Part shown: positions 32,426-41,731 of the stretch, in pieces
Position numbering within the stretch: position 1 is the first letter of the stretch
How the letters are laid out: each line of letters begins with the position of its first letter
Source of the DNA: Erythrobacter sp.
GTDB taxonomy: Bacteria > Pseudomonadota > Alphaproteobacteria > Sphingomonadales > Sphingomonadaceae
NCBI GenBank assembly: GCA_025698865.1
Contig: JAILWQ010000008.1
Coordinates: forward strand, 1 to 64,000
Length of the DNA: 64,000 nt
Reading direction: 5' to 3'
Notes under the pieces: generated by a model
The model's input: only the letters and a program-made list of their open reading frames with translations
Told to the model about the DNA's origin: nothing
The model's database searches: none
Translations under genes and position numbers: made by a program

Positions 32426-32710
32426 TCAGCCGACCTTCGCAACCGGTGCGTTTTCGCCGAGATCCTCGTACCAGGCTTCGACCGGTCCGGTGAGCTTCAG
32501 CGTCAGGGGCCGGCCCTTGCGGTCGACGGTCTTGCCGGCCTGCACGCGCACCCAGTTCTCGTCGATCGAATATTCCTCGATGTCGGTGCGCTGCTTGCCC
32601 TTGAACCGGATGCCGACGCCCCGTTGGAGGACCTCCGCATCGAAATGTTCGCTCCCCGGATTGACGGAGAGCCGGTGCGGGGGAAGGTCGGTCTGGGTGT
32701 CTTCGCTCAT
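32426..32710 (-). CDS. DUF3297-family protein
   Basis: A 94-residue soluble protein. DLPPHRLSVNPGSEHFDAEV, RGVGIRFKGKQRTDIEEY and VQAGKTVDRKGRPLTLKL match the DUF3297 family, widespread in proteobacteria and of unknown function. It lies 121 bp upstream of der in the same direction and could share its transcript. Confidence 0.85.
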   Translation of the reverse strand: MSEDTQTDLPPHRLSVNPGSEHFDAEVLQRGVGIRFKGKQRTDIEEYSIDENWVRVQAGKTVDRKGRPLTLKLTGPVEAWYEDLGENAPVAKVG

Positions 32711-32749
32711 GCGCGCGGCCTGTAGGTTCGGATCAGCGAACCGGCAAGA

Positions 32750-32938
32750 TCAATCCGGCGGGGGCGGCGTTTCAGCCGGCCCGCGGCCCGGGTTGTCGAT
32801 ATCGGGCTGAGGCGGATCGAACCCGGGAGGGTCCTGCATCGGCGCCTCTTCCGGCGAGCCGGGGAGGCTGTCGGGCGGCATCTCGTCAGGCGCGCCCGGA
32901 TCGATCGTGTCGGGAGAGGGGTCGGGTTGCGTAGCCAT
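32750..32938 (-). CDS. Small proline-rich acidic protein
   Basis: A 62-residue protein almost entirely of Pro, Asp, Glu and Gly (SPDTIDPGAPDEMPPDSLPG and similar), without any hydrophobic core, so probably disordered. It is followed by the DUF3297 gene and preceded by another disordered acidic protein 11 bp away. No signal peptide. Function unknown; confidence rests on spacing and matching style of its neighbour. Confidence 0.5.
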   Translation of the reverse strand: MATQPDPSPDTIDPGAPDEMPPDSLPGSPEEAPMQDPPGFDPPQPDIDNPGRGPAETPPPPD

Positions 32939-32949
32939 GTTCAGTCTCC

Positions 32950-33180
32950 TCAGTCAGGCGGAAGGTCGAGCATCATCTCGCCTGCGCCGTCCAGCTTGTC
33001 GCGCTTGGTCAATGCGTCGGAACGTTCGGTGTCGATCTCGTCGGGATCGCTGCGATGGCCGAGGACCTCGCCCTCGGTCTCGCCGTCCGCCTCCATTTCC
33101 GCCGCGGTCTTGGGTTCGACCTTCGGATCGATGACGGGCGGTGTGACCGGTGGCGTTTTCGGAGTGTCGTAATCGCTCAT
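32950..33180 (-). CDS. Small acidic protein of unknown function
   Basis: A 76-residue acidic, Pro-rich protein (MSDYDTPKTPPVTPPVIDPK…EADGETEGEVLGHRSDPDEI), likely disordered. The frame extends to 33207, but MSDYD is the natural start. It lies just upstream of the 62-residue acidic protein with 11 bp between them. Function unknown. Confidence 0.5.
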   Translation of the reverse strand: MSDYDTPKTPPVTPPVIDPKVEPKTAAEMEADGETEGEVLGHRSDPDEIDTERSDALTKRDKLDGAGEMMLDLPPD

Positions 33181-33331
33181 GACGATGCCTGCCTTTCTCC
33201 CGATCAACCACCGGGAAGTCGCCCCCGTTCCCCCGTTCGCCGCCGCGCTTGCCCTTTCGGGCGCATGGCACTAGAGGCTCGTCGCATCTGACGCGCGGTG
33301 GCCCCGGCTGCCGCGCGGCTTCGTTCGGGTA

Positions 33332-33416
33332 GCGGGCGTGGCGGAATTGGTAGACGCGCTGGTTTTAGGTACCAGTATCGCAAGATGTGGGGGTTCGAGT
33401 CCCTTCGCCCGCACCA
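33332..33416 (+). tRNA. tRNA-Leu (anticodon TAG)
   Basis: Folds as a class II tRNA: acceptor GCGGGCG/CGCCCGC, anticodon stem CTGGT/ACCAG with loop TTTAGGT (anticodon UAG, reading CUN), a long variable arm, T-arm GGGGG-TTCGAGT-CCCTT, discriminator A and encoded CCA. Located 59 bp before the trigger factor start. Confidence 0.95.
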
Positions 33417-33475
33417 GAACCGCCCTCCTGCCCCGGGCAGCAAACGAATTCGAACCAGCGGAAGTCAGCAAGTCC

Positions 33476-35059
33476 ATGGACATCAAGGAAACGACCAACT
33501 CCGGTCTCAAGCGCGCCTACACCGTCACCATTCCGGCAAGCGAGATCGACGCGCGCGTGAGCGGCGAAATCAAGAAGATCGCGCCGCAGGTGCGCATGCC
33601 CGGCTTCCGCCCCGGCAAGGTTCCGGCGAACCTCGTCCGCAAGATGCACGGCGAGCAGATCCACGCGCAGGCGATGAACGACACGATCCGCGAATCGGTC
33701 GACCAGCTGATGAAGGACAAGGAGCTGCGTCCCGCGATGCAGCCCCGGATCGAACTCGGCGAAGGCTACGGGGAAGGCAAGGACGCCGAACTCACCGTCG
33801 AGCTGGAAATCCTGCCCCAGATCGAGGCCCCCGACACCGACGGGCTGGCGCTTGAGCGGCTGACCGTCCCCGTGGACGAGAGCCAGGTGGACGAGGCGCT
33901 GGAGCGCATCGCCGGCCAGAACAAGAGCTACAAGGACGCGGCCAAGACCAAGAAGGCGGCCGATGGCGACCAGCTGATCATCGATTTCGTCGGCAAGCTC
34001 GACGGCGTGGAATTCGAAGGCGGCAAGGCCGAGGACGCGCCGCTGGTGCTGGGTTCGGGCACCTTCATTCCGGGCTTCGAAGAGCAGCTCAAGGGCGTGA
34101 AGACGGGCGACGAGAAGACCATCACCGTCACCTTCCCCGAGGATTATCAGGCCCAGCACCTCGCCGGCAAGGATGCCGAATTCGACATCACCGTGAAGCA
34201 GGTGAAGGTCGAGACCGAGGGCAAGGTGGACGACGAGTTCGCCAAGAATCTCGGCCTCGAGAGCCTCGACAAGCTGAAGGAATTGCTGCGCGGCCAGCTC
34301 GAGCAGGAAACCGCCGGCCTGACTCGCACGCAGATGAAGCGCCAGCTGCTCGACAAGCTGGCCGCCGGCCACGACTTCCCCGTGCCCGAAGGCATGGTCG
34401 ATGCCGAGTTCCAGCAGATCTGGCAGCAGCTCGAGCAGGAAGCCGCGCGGGCCGAGGATCCCGAAGCCGAGATGAAGGAGATCGAGAGCGAGCGCGACGA
34501 TTACCGTCGCATCGCGGAGCGCCGCGTGCGGCTCGGCCTGCTGCTCTCCGAGATCGGCCAGAGCAACAACGTCCAGGTTTCGAACCAGGAAATGCAGATG
34601 CTGGTCCAGCAGGCGGCGCAGCAGTACCGTGCCGAGGATCGCGAGCGTTTCGTCCAGTACGTCCAGTCCGAACCGATGGCCGCCGCCCAGCTGCGCGCCC
34701 CGCTTTACGAGGACAAGGTCGTCGACTTCCTCTTCGACAAGGCTGAGATCACCGATCGCGAAGTGACGCGCGAGGAGCTCGAGGCGGCGATCGAGGCCGA
34801 CGAGCAGGAAGCCGAAGCCGCCAAGACCAAGGCACCGGCCAAGAAGAAGGCCGCACCCAAGAAGAAAGCCGCCGACGGCGAAACGGCGGATAAGGGCAGC
34901 GAGAAGCCAGCGGACAAGAAAGCTCCGGCGAAGAAGCCCGCTGCGAAGAAGGCCAAGCCGGCATCGGAAGGCGACAAGACGTCTGACGAGAAAGCGCCTG
35001 CCAAGAAGACCCCGGCCAAGAAGGCAGCCGCGAAGAAGGCTCCAGCCAAGAAGAGCTGA
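33476..35059 (+). CDS. tig: Trigger factor with a histone-like Lys/Ala tail
   Basis: A ribosome-bound chaperone and prolyl isomerase meeting nascent chains at the exit tunnel. The N-terminal ribosome-binding domain contains the signature GFRPGKVP (residues ~43-50). A FKBP-type PPIase domain (~160-245: DQLIIDFVGKLDGVEFEGG, VLGSGTFIPGFEEQL) and helical C-domain follow. Residues ~445-527 form an extra tail of repeated AKK, APAKK and KKAA units, like histone H1 tails. The ATG at 33476 is chosen; the open frame further upstream crosses tRNA-Leu and is not real. The tail may bind RNA or DNA. Confidence 0.95.
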   Translation: MDIKETTNSGLKRAYTVTIPASEIDARVSGEIKKIAPQVRMPGFRPGKVPANLVRKMHGEQIHAQAMNDTIRESVDQLMKDKELRPAMQPRIELGEGYGEGKDAELTVELEILPQIEAPDTDGLALERLTVPVDESQVDEALERIAGQNKSYKDAAKTKKAADGDQLIIDFVGKLDGVEFEGGKAEDAPLVLGSGTFIPGFEEQLKGVKTGDEKTITVTFPEDYQAQHLAGKDAEFDITVKQVKVETEGKVDDEFAKNLGLESLDKLKELLRGQLEQETAGLTRTQMKRQLLDKLAAGHDFPVPEGMVDAEFQQIWQQLEQEAARAEDPEAEMKEIESERDDYRRIAERRVRLGLLLSEIGQSNNVQVSNQEMQMLVQQAAQQYRAEDRERFVQYVQSEPMAAAQLRAPLYEDKVVDFLFDKAEITDREVTREELEAAIEADEQEAEAAKTKAPAKKKAAPKKKAADGETADKGSEKPADKKAPAKKPAAKKAKPASEGDKTSDEKAPAKKTPAKKAAAKKAPAKKS

Positions 35060-35097
35060 GCCGACGCCAGCCCGGCTCGGATCAACCGATCAAGCAG

Positions 35098-35127
35098 CGC
35101 CCGCTTCCCGAGCCAGGGGAGCGGGCG
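35098..35127 (+). terminator. Terminator after tig
   Basis: CGCCCGCTTCCC and GGGGAGCGGGCG form a 12-bp stem (one G-T pair) with a 6-base loop, followed by TTGTTG. A typical intrinsic terminator 38 bp past the tig stop. Confidence 0.8.
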
Positions 35128-35246
35128 TTGTTGCGTTCAGAGTTCGGGCGTCGGAAGGACGCTGAAAGGCAAGGTCATCCGCGACGAACTCCGCGCCTGT
35201 CGCCTGAACGCGAGCAACGGTGTTTCGCTTAGGCGCAACCGGGCAA

Positions 35247-36839
35247 TCAGTTCGCGGCGGGGCCGCTCGTGCCGCGCGGTATCCAGCGCTGGAATTTGGG
35301 ATCGGCCAGCTCGACGCTGCGTGCGCGTTCGTAGGCGGCGCCCGCTTTCAGCACCGCGTGATCGTCCCATTTGGCGCCGAGGATGCTAAGTCCCACCGGA
35401 AGCCCCTCGATCGCGCCCATCGGCACGGTGAGGTGAGGGTACCCGGCGATGGCGGAGGGGCTGCCGAAGCCGATGGAGCCGTTGAAGCTGTCGCCGTTAA
35501 CGAGGTCGCTCATCCAGGCGGGGCCGCGAGTGGGGACGACGAGGAAGCTGACGTCGTTGTCCGTCAGCAGCTTGTCGAGCGTCTCCTCGCCCGCGATCCG
35601 GATCGCCCTGGCGCGAGCCTCTTCATAGGCGGCGCGGTCGGTGGTTTCCTCCGCCTGCTTGAAGAGGTCCTGCCCGAACCAGCGAAGCTCTGTGTCGGCG
35701 TTGGTCTCATTGAACGCAATGAGGTCGGCAAGGGTGCGCGGCGTGTCCTCTCCCGCAAAGGCCGGGAGGCTGGCGAGATACTTCCCCATCTCCTCGCGCA
35801 GTTCGTACATGAGGACGGAAAAGCTGGCGCCGTACATTTCGGCATCGGGCTGGAATTCGATATCGACCAGCACCGCGCCGGCCTTCTCCATGTCGGCGAG
35901 CGCCGTTTCGAAAACGCCCTTGAGATCCTCGCGATCGCCGATCTGCTCGCGCAGGACCCCGATGCGGACTCCTCGCAGCGAATAGTCGTCGAGCCCGGCG
36001 GAATAGTCCCGCACCCGGCCCGGAACGTCGAGCGTGGCGGGATCGGCGCTGTCCTCGCCCGCGATGGCTCCGAGGAGGAGCGCCGCGTCCCTGACGCTGC
36101 GCGCCATGGGGCCGGCGGTGTCCTGCGTGCTGGATATAGGTACGACATGGGTGCGGCTGACGAGGCCGACGCTGGGCTTGAAGCCGACGACGCCGTTGAT
36201 GCTGGCAGGGCAGGTGATGGAGCCGTTCGTCTCCGTCCCGATCGCCGCCCAGGCGAAACCCGCCGCCACCGCCGCGCCGCTGCCCGAGGAGGAGCCGCAG
36301 GTGTTGCGGTCGATCGCGTGCGGATTGCGGGTGAGGCCGCCCACCGCGCTCCAGCCGCTGGTCGAATTGTCGTCGCGGATGTTGGCCCATTCTGACAGGT
36401 TCGCCTTGCCCATGACCACGCCGCCCGCCGCGCGCAGATTGGCTATCAGCGGGGCGTCGCGCCGGGTCATGCTGTCCTTGAGCGCGAGGCTGCCGGCGGT
36501 TGTCGGCAATTCGCGCGTCTCGATATTGTCCTTCACCAGCACGGTGCGCCCGCCGAGCGGAAGGCCCGTCGCCTCGGCCGCGCGGACCTGCTGCTGGATG
36601 TCCGGGGCCAGCGCGATCACGGCATTGAGACCGTCGGGGCCGTCGTCGTAGCGCCTGATCTTCACCACCTGCCCCATCGCCTCGGCTTCCATCGGGCTGT
36701 GCGGTGTCTCGAAACCGGGTGGTATCGGGATGGCCCGGATCGTTGGCAAGGGCGCATCGGCATCCCCCGTCGGCGTCTGTGCCGAAGCCGGAACAGCGAG
36801 AGCGGCGATGCCGGCGAGCAGTGCGATGCGTGCGATCAT
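35247..36839 (-). CDS. Secreted amidase-signature hydrolase
   Basis: A member of the amidase signature family, which hydrolyses amide bonds with a Ser-cisSer-Lys triad. K103 (VLVKDNIE), the Ser-rich loop NTCGSSSGSGAA (~179-190) and the nucleophile S207 (GTETNGSITC) are visible. A signal peptide (IALLAGIAALAVPASA) sends it to the periplasm, unusual for cytoplasmic relatives such as GatA but common for sphingomonad amidases. Length 530. The substrate is unknown. It lies upstream of a TonB-dependent receptor gene reading the same way. Confidence 0.88.
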   Translation of the reverse strand: MIARIALLAGIAALAVPASAQTPTGDADAPLPTIRAIPIPPGFETPHSPMEAEAMGQVVKIRRYDDGPDGLNAVIALAPDIQQQVRAAEATGLPLGGRTVLVKDNIETRELPTTAGSLALKDSMTRRDAPLIANLRAAGGVVMGKANLSEWANIRDDNSTSGWSAVGGLTRNPHAIDRNTCGSSSGSGAAVAAGFAWAAIGTETNGSITCPASINGVVGFKPSVGLVSRTHVVPISSTQDTAGPMARSVRDAALLLGAIAGEDSADPATLDVPGRVRDYSAGLDDYSLRGVRIGVLREQIGDREDLKGVFETALADMEKAGAVLVDIEFQPDAEMYGASFSVLMYELREEMGKYLASLPAFAGEDTPRTLADLIAFNETNADTELRWFGQDLFKQAEETTDRAAYEEARARAIRIAGEETLDKLLTDNDVSFLVVPTRGPAWMSDLVNGDSFNGSIGFGSPSAIAGYPHLTVPMGAIEGLPVGLSILGAKWDDHAVLKAGAAYERARSVELADPKFQRWIPRGTSGPAAN

Positions 36840-36880
36840 GTGCCTTTGTTGGCACCGCGCGAAGGCGATGCAAAGCCCCC

Positions 36881-38989
36881 TCAGAAATTCCCGCTGACAG
36901 TCAGGCGGAAGATCGGTCCGATCCGGCGGCGCGACAGTTCGCGGAACAGGACTGGGGCGTCCGGCCGGTCGCCGGCGAACACCGTCCGCTCGAAATTCTG
37001 GGTCGCGCCGAGCAGGTTGGCGGCACTCACGTTCACGGTCATTCCCAGCACGTCCTTGTGCTCCACGAACAGGTCGAGGAAGCCCGGACCTTCCTGATTG
37101 CGGCCGACCTCGAAGCGCCGCGAATAGAAGGCGTTCGCATTGGTGAAATAGCTCGCCCCGTAAGCCCATTGGGTCTGCGAAATGTCGTGGCGGAAATCGA
37201 GTTCGAGGAAATCGATCGTGTTGCCGGAGAAGAACCGCGCTTCTCCGGTAAACGGGTCGACGACGCTCGTGTCGATGATCGCCGCGTTGACGTCGATCTG
37301 CGCGCCGGTCCAGCCGATCGGATCGAATTTGATCGTGGCGTTCGTCTCGAACACCGTCGCATCGGCATTGCCGACATTGCCGCGCGCCTCTCCTCCGCTG
37401 GCAAGCGGGAAGAAGTCGACGAAATCCTCGAACCACGTCCGCTCCAGCTGGAACGTCACCGAACCCCACGGTCCGAACCGCTTGTTCGCCTGGAATTCCA
37501 GCTTCCAGTTCTGCGAGGGTTCTAGCGCATTGTTGCCGGCGTTCTGGTTCTCGTCGTTGAGCGCGACGCTGGCGAGGAAATTGCCGAAGGAAAGCTGGCC
37601 CACCGACCGGCTGAGCTTGAGGGTGGTATCGAAATCGGCGGCCGGCCGCCAGGCGAGCGAGGCCGATCCCTTGGGCCGCTGGAAACTGCGCGAATTCGCC
37701 GCCGACCCGGTCTGCTCGATCCGCGAATATTCGCCCCCCGCCGTCGCCTGGAAGGCGAGCTTGCCCGTCAGTTGCTTGCTGAAGGAAAGGATCGTCTCGT
37801 AGCGATCCTCGGTCACGCCGCCGGTGCCGGCGGGGAAGGGGACGACCACGAACTCGCCACCATCGGCCAGATCGAACAGGCCCGATGCCCGGTCGAGCCG
37901 GTTGAACGCCGCCTCGCCTGCCAGCTGCCAGTCGGCATCGAACATTCGCCAGCCATATTCGAACCGCCCGATGCGCTCGCCGATATCGTTGGTCTGGGTA
38001 AAGCGGCTGCCGATGGCGGCGGAGCCGTCGTCGAAGGCGTCGACCACCACGCTTTCGAAGATGTCCCTCTCGAAGCGTTCCAGCCCGATCAGCTTCAGGC
38101 GCCCCGGTCCGAGGGGAAATTCGGCGTCGCCGCCGATCTCGTATTCCGGACCGCGCTCCCGCACCGTCGCCAGCCGGGTGCGGACGGAGCCGAAGGCCGG
38201 AACGCCGATCTCCGGATCGTCACGGAAATAATAGTCCCGGCCATAACGCAGGTTGAGGTTGGCCAGCACCTTGTCCGAAGGGCGATAGGTGAGGTTCGCC
38301 GCAAGCGTCGGATTGTCGAAGCCGCCGGAGAACTTCGTGTCCTGCGCCTCGATCAGCGCGCCCGTGCCGTCGGTCAGAATCACCGGACCGTCGGCGCCGA
38401 AGCGGTCGTTGTTGTTCTTCAGCGAAACCGTGTATTCGAGCGCGCCTGCCTTCGCCTTCCACGAAATCTCGCCGCCATAGAGCTGGGCCTGCGTGTTGTG
38501 TGCGCGAAAGCCGGCGCGGTAGCGGAACTGGCCCGAGCCCCCGCCGCCATCGGCGACGATGACATTGGCGACCTGTCCGGTGAGGCCCGGAATGTCGAGC
38601 GTGGTCCCGTCGACCAGATCGATCCGGAGGACCTCGCTCGCCGCGATGCGCTGTAACTGGTCGCGCACGCTGTCCGACTTGCTCGAAAAGCGCTCACCAT
38701 TGACGAGGACGTTCTGGTTGGCCTGGCCCAAGCCGCGCTGGCCGTTGCTGTCGTCCATGATGAGGAAGCCGGGGATCTGGACCACCATGTCGAGCGCGTT
38801 GCGCGGACCGTACTGCGCGAAATAGGCAGGCTCGAACGACCGCCCGCGCCCGGCGGGCACGCCATCCGCGGTGTTGGCGGTCGGTGCGCTGGTGCTGGCG
38901 TCGGTGTCGGCATCCTGTGCTCCGGCAGGAACGCCGGTCCCGGCGAGCAGTGTGCCCGAGAGCAGGATCGCGGCGCGCGAGAAAGACAT
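36881..38989 (-). CDS. TonB-dependent outer-membrane receptor
   Basis: A 702-residue receptor with a signal peptide (AAILLSGTLLAGTGVPAGA), a plug domain (ALDMVVQIPGFLIMD, NVLVNGERFSSKSD, GTTLDIPGL) and a beta-barrel ending …FRLTVSGNF with the terminal aromatic needed for barrel assembly. Such proteins take up substrates using TonB energy. The short plug is of a type seen in sphingomonads and often linked to oligosaccharide or unknown substrates. The secreted amidase gene lies 41 bp downstream, so they may act together. Confidence 0.85.
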   Translation of the reverse strand: MSFSRAAILLSGTLLAGTGVPAGAQDADTDASTSAPTANTADGVPAGRGRSFEPAYFAQYGPRNALDMVVQIPGFLIMDDSNGQRGLGQANQNVLVNGERFSSKSDSVRDQLQRIAASEVLRIDLVDGTTLDIPGLTGQVANVIVADGGGGSGQFRYRAGFRAHNTQAQLYGGEISWKAKAGALEYTVSLKNNNDRFGADGPVILTDGTGALIEAQDTKFSGGFDNPTLAANLTYRPSDKVLANLNLRYGRDYYFRDDPEIGVPAFGSVRTRLATVRERGPEYEIGGDAEFPLGPGRLKLIGLERFERDIFESVVVDAFDDGSAAIGSRFTQTNDIGERIGRFEYGWRMFDADWQLAGEAAFNRLDRASGLFDLADGGEFVVVPFPAGTGGVTEDRYETILSFSKQLTGKLAFQATAGGEYSRIEQTGSAANSRSFQRPKGSASLAWRPAADFDTTLKLSRSVGQLSFGNFLASVALNDENQNAGNNALEPSQNWKLEFQANKRFGPWGSVTFQLERTWFEDFVDFFPLASGGEARGNVGNADATVFETNATIKFDPIGWTGAQIDVNAAIIDTSVVDPFTGEARFFSGNTIDFLELDFRHDISQTQWAYGASYFTNANAFYSRRFEVGRNQEGPGFLDLFVEHKDVLGMTVNVSAANLLGATQNFERTVFAGDRPDAPVLFRELSRRRIGPIFRLTVSGNF

Positions 38990-39254
38990 GGATACTCCGG
39001 CGGGTTGGTGGTCGAGGCGGTGCGGTGGCTGCTATCATCGACAACTGTAATCGCAGCTCGACGGACAGGCGTCCGGTTCCGACGAAAGTCTTTTCCGGTG
39101 GCCGATCGAAACCCTTCGAAGGGATGGGTCGGGGCACGGGCGGCAGGTCGCCAGAGGGCAGGGTGCGAGAGGATTGGGACAGTGCCCGCGCGCCTCTTGA
39201 ATTGCAGGCAGGAAGGGCGACATAGGGCGCTGCATCACGGACAAGAGGGAAATT

Positions 39255-39953
39255 ATGATCGATCTGTTCAACGGCGAAGGGCACGGAACCCAGGGGCAAT
39301 TCAGCCGGGATCCGGTAACGGGCGCGCTGGTGCCGGTGGTCGTCGAGCAGACCAGCCGCGGCGAACGCAGCTTCGACATCTTCAGCCGCCTCCTGCGCGA
39401 GCGCATCATCTTCATCACCGGTCAGGTGGAAGACGGGATGGCCAGCCTGGCGACGGCGCAGCTGCTGTTTCTCGAAAGCGAGAACCCCTCCAAGCCGATC
39501 AGCATGTATATCAACTCGCCGGGCGGCGTGGTGACGGCCGGCATGGCGATCCACGACACGATGCAGTACATCAAGCCGCGCGTCTCGACCGTCTGCATCG
39601 GCCAGGCCGCGAGCATGGGCAGCTTCCTTCTTGCCGCGGGCGAGCCGGGGATGCGCATCGCGCTGCCGAACGCGCGGATCATGGTCCACCAGCCTTCGGG
39701 CGGCGCGCGCGGCATGGCCTCCGACATCGAGATCCAGGCGCGCGAGATCCTGCGCATCCGCAAGCGGATGAACGATCTCTACGTCAAGTATACCGGCCAG
39801 AGCCTCAGCGATATCGAAAAGGCGATGGACCGCGACACCTTCCTCGAAGCCGACGAAGCGATGAAGTTCGGCATCGTCGACAAGGTGTTCGAAACCCGTC
39901 CGGAAAACGAAGAGCCGGGCGAAGCCGAGGGATCGGGCGGCGCGCCGGAATGA
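39255..39953 (+). CDS. clpP: ATP-dependent Clp protease proteolytic subunit
   Basis: The serine protease chamber that degrades proteins fed by ClpX. Catalytic residues are S120 (GQAASMGS), H145 (MVHQPSGG) and an Asp in [10 protein letters not shown]. Length 232 with an N-terminal extension of about 25 residues relative to E. coli mature ClpP and an acidic, Gly-rich tail. GAGGGAAATT precedes the ATG. clpX follows 177 bp downstream, separated by a hairpin. Confidence 0.96.
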   Translation: MIDLFNGEGHGTQGQFSRDPVTGALVPVVVEQTSRGERSFDIFSRLLRERIIFITGQVEDGMASLATAQLLFLESENPSKPISMYINSPGGVVTAGMAIHDTMQYIKPRVSTVCIGQAASMGSFLLAAGEPGMRIALPNARIMVHQPSGGARGMASDIEIQAREILRIRKRMNDLYVKYTGQSLSDIEKAMDRDTFLEADEAMKFGIVDKVFETRPENEEPGEAEGSGGAPE

Positions 39954-40023
39954 TCCAAACGCCGCGTCCCGGTGCTTTCGGAACCTCCGGGACCGGCGAC
40001 GGCTCACCGTAGCAATTCGGCAA

Positions 40024-40049
40024 CCTTGCCGCTTCAGCTTGCGGCAAGG
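40024..40049 (+). terminator. Hairpin between clpP and clpX
   Basis: CCTTGCCGC and GCGGCAAGG form a perfect 9-bp stem with an 8-base loop. No T run follows, so it may act as an attenuator or mRNA processing or stability element between the two genes. Confidence 0.4.
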
Positions 40050-40130
40050 CGGTTGCGCTAGGGTGGAATTTAACCAACAGTGCTCTATCCGGGTCGATAT
40101 TCGGCCGGGAATCGCAGGGCGTAACAGGAA

Positions 40131-41402
40131 ATGACCAAGTTGAGCGGCACCGACAGCAAATCGACACTCTATTGCAGCTTCTGCGGCAAGTCCCAGCACG
40201 AGGTACGCAAGCTCATCGCCGGACCGACCGTGTTCATCTGCGACGAGTGCGTGGAACTGTGCAACGACATCATCCGTGAAGAAACCAAGGCCGGGCTGAC
40301 CGGCAAGAAGGAAGGCGACGTTCCGACGCCGGCCGAAATCTTCCAGACGCTCAACGATTACGTGATCGGCCAGGATCGCGCCAAGCGCGTGCTTTCGGTC
40401 GCGGTGCACAATCACTACAAGCGCCTGAAGCATGGCGGCAAGGCGGGGGATGTCGAGCTTGCCAAGTCGAATATCCTGCTCGTCGGCCCGACCGGCTGCG
40501 GCAAGACCCTGCTCGCGCAGACGCTGGCGCGCACCTTCGACGTGCCCTTCACGATGGCCGATGCGACCACGCTGACCGAAGCGGGCTATGTCGGCGAGGA
40601 TGTCGAGAACATCATCCTCAAGCTGCTCCAGGCCTCCGACTACAATGTCGAGAAGGCGCAGCACGGCATCGTCTATATCGACGAGATCGACAAGATCACG
40701 CGCAAGGCGGAAAACCCTTCGATCACGCGCGACGTGTCGGGCGAGGGCGTGCAACAGGCGCTGCTCAAGCTGATGGAAGGCACCACCGCTTCCGTCCCGC
40801 CGCAGGGCGGGCGCAAGCATCCGCAGCAGGAATTTCTGCAGGTCGACACGACCAACATCCTGTTCATCTGCGGCGGCGCGTTCGCGGGCCTCGAGAAGAT
40901 CATCGGCGACCGCCTGCAGAAGCGCAGCATCGGCTTCGGCGCGCATGTCGCCGACCCGGACAAGCGCCGCGTGGGCGAGCTGCTCGAGAAGGGCGAGCCC
41001 GAGGATCTTCTGAAGTTCGGTCTGATCCCCGAATTCGTCGGCCGTCTTCCGGTGATCGCCACGCTGCGCGATCTCGATGTCGAGGCACTGGTGACCATCC
41101 TGACCGAGCCGAAGAACGCGCTGGTCAAGCAATACGCCAAGCTATTCGAGCTCGAGGATGTGGAGCTGACCTTCAACGACGAGGCGCTGCGCACCATTGC
41201 TGAGCGGGCGATCGCCCGCAAGACCGGCGCGCGCGGCCTGCGCTCGATCGTGGAGGGTATCCTGCTCGATACGATGTTCGACCTGCCCGACATGGACGGC
41301 GTGACCGAGATCGTGATCGACAAGGACGTGGTCGAGGGTCGCAAGGAACCGATACAGGTCCATGGCGGCAAGAAGGACGAGAAGAAGGAAGAGGCGGCCT
41401 GA
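40131..41402 (+). CDS. clpX: ClpX unfoldase
   Basis: An AAA+ unfoldase that recognises tagged or native substrates and threads them into ClpP. The N-terminal zinc-binding domain has C15, C18, C37 and C40. The AAA+ module has Walker A GPTGCGKT, Walker [11 protein letters not shown], the pore region, and an IGF loop (RSIGFGAH) for docking ClpP. Length 423, full. In alphaproteobacteria ClpXP degrades CtrA and other cell-cycle regulators. A broken tyrosine phosphatase gene abuts its stop. Confidence 0.97.
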   Translation: MTKLSGTDSKSTLYCSFCGKSQHEVRKLIAGPTVFICDECVELCNDIIREETKAGLTGKKEGDVPTPAEIFQTLNDYVIGQDRAKRVLSVAVHNHYKRLKHGGKAGDVELAKSNILLVGPTGCGKTLLAQTLARTFDVPFTMADATTLTEAGYVGEDVENIILKLLQASDYNVEKAQHGIVYIDEIDKITRKAENPSITRDVSGEGVQQALLKLMEGTTASVPPQGGRKHPQQEFLQVDTTNILFICGGAFAGLEKIIGDRLQKRSIGFGAHVADPDKRRVGELLEKGEPEDLLKFGLIPEFVGRLPVIATLRDLDVEALVTILTEPKNALVKQYAKLFELEDVELTFNDEALRTIAERAIARKTGARGLRSIVEGILLDTMFDLPDMDGVTEIVIDKDVVEGRKEPIQVHGGKKDEKKEEAA

Positions 41403-41731
41403 GCCTAGGCCGCCGCTACCTCTTCGTCTGCGGCAAGAACCGGCATCGCAGTCCGACTGCGGAACAACTGTTCGCCGGCCATCCGGGCCTGTCGGTGATG
41501 TCGGCCGGCGTGGCCACCGACTCCGACCTGCCGCTCGATGCCGAAATGCTCGGCTGAGCCGACAGGGTCTTCGTCATGGAAGCGCGGCATCGCCGGGCCA
41601 TCGAAGCCCGGTTTCCCCTTACGACCCGGCGCGCCCCGATCGTGGTGCTGGGCGTGCGGGACGACTATCGCTTCATGCAGCCCGAGCTGGTGGCTATCCT
41701 TCGCGCGAGGATGGCGCGTCACCTGCCCTGA
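41399..41731 (+). pseudogene. Low-molecular-weight tyrosine phosphatase-like gene with an in-frame TGA
   Basis: Right after clpX a plus-strand frame reads RRYLFVCGKNRHRSPTAEQLF, with the C-x5-R phosphatase signature. It continues MSAGVATDSD…AEMLG and meets TGA at 41555-41557. The same frame continues ADRVFVMEARHRRAI… and IVVLGVRDDYRFMQPELVAI to a stop at 41731. Relatives have Trp (TGG) at the TGA position (W-A-D-x-x-F-V-M-E), so a single G-to-A change would explain the stop. The start codon is unclear (overlapping clpX). Probably a recent pseudogene. Confidence 0.75.

Noticed and set aside
33338-33475. Upstream extension of the trigger factor frame
   Set aside because: This part is tRNA-Leu and its leader; the natural start at 33476 gives a normal trigger factor.
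37772-38656. 294-residue plus-strand frame opposite the receptor at 36881-38989
   Set aside because: Antisense shadow of a clear gene; no start signal and no family features.
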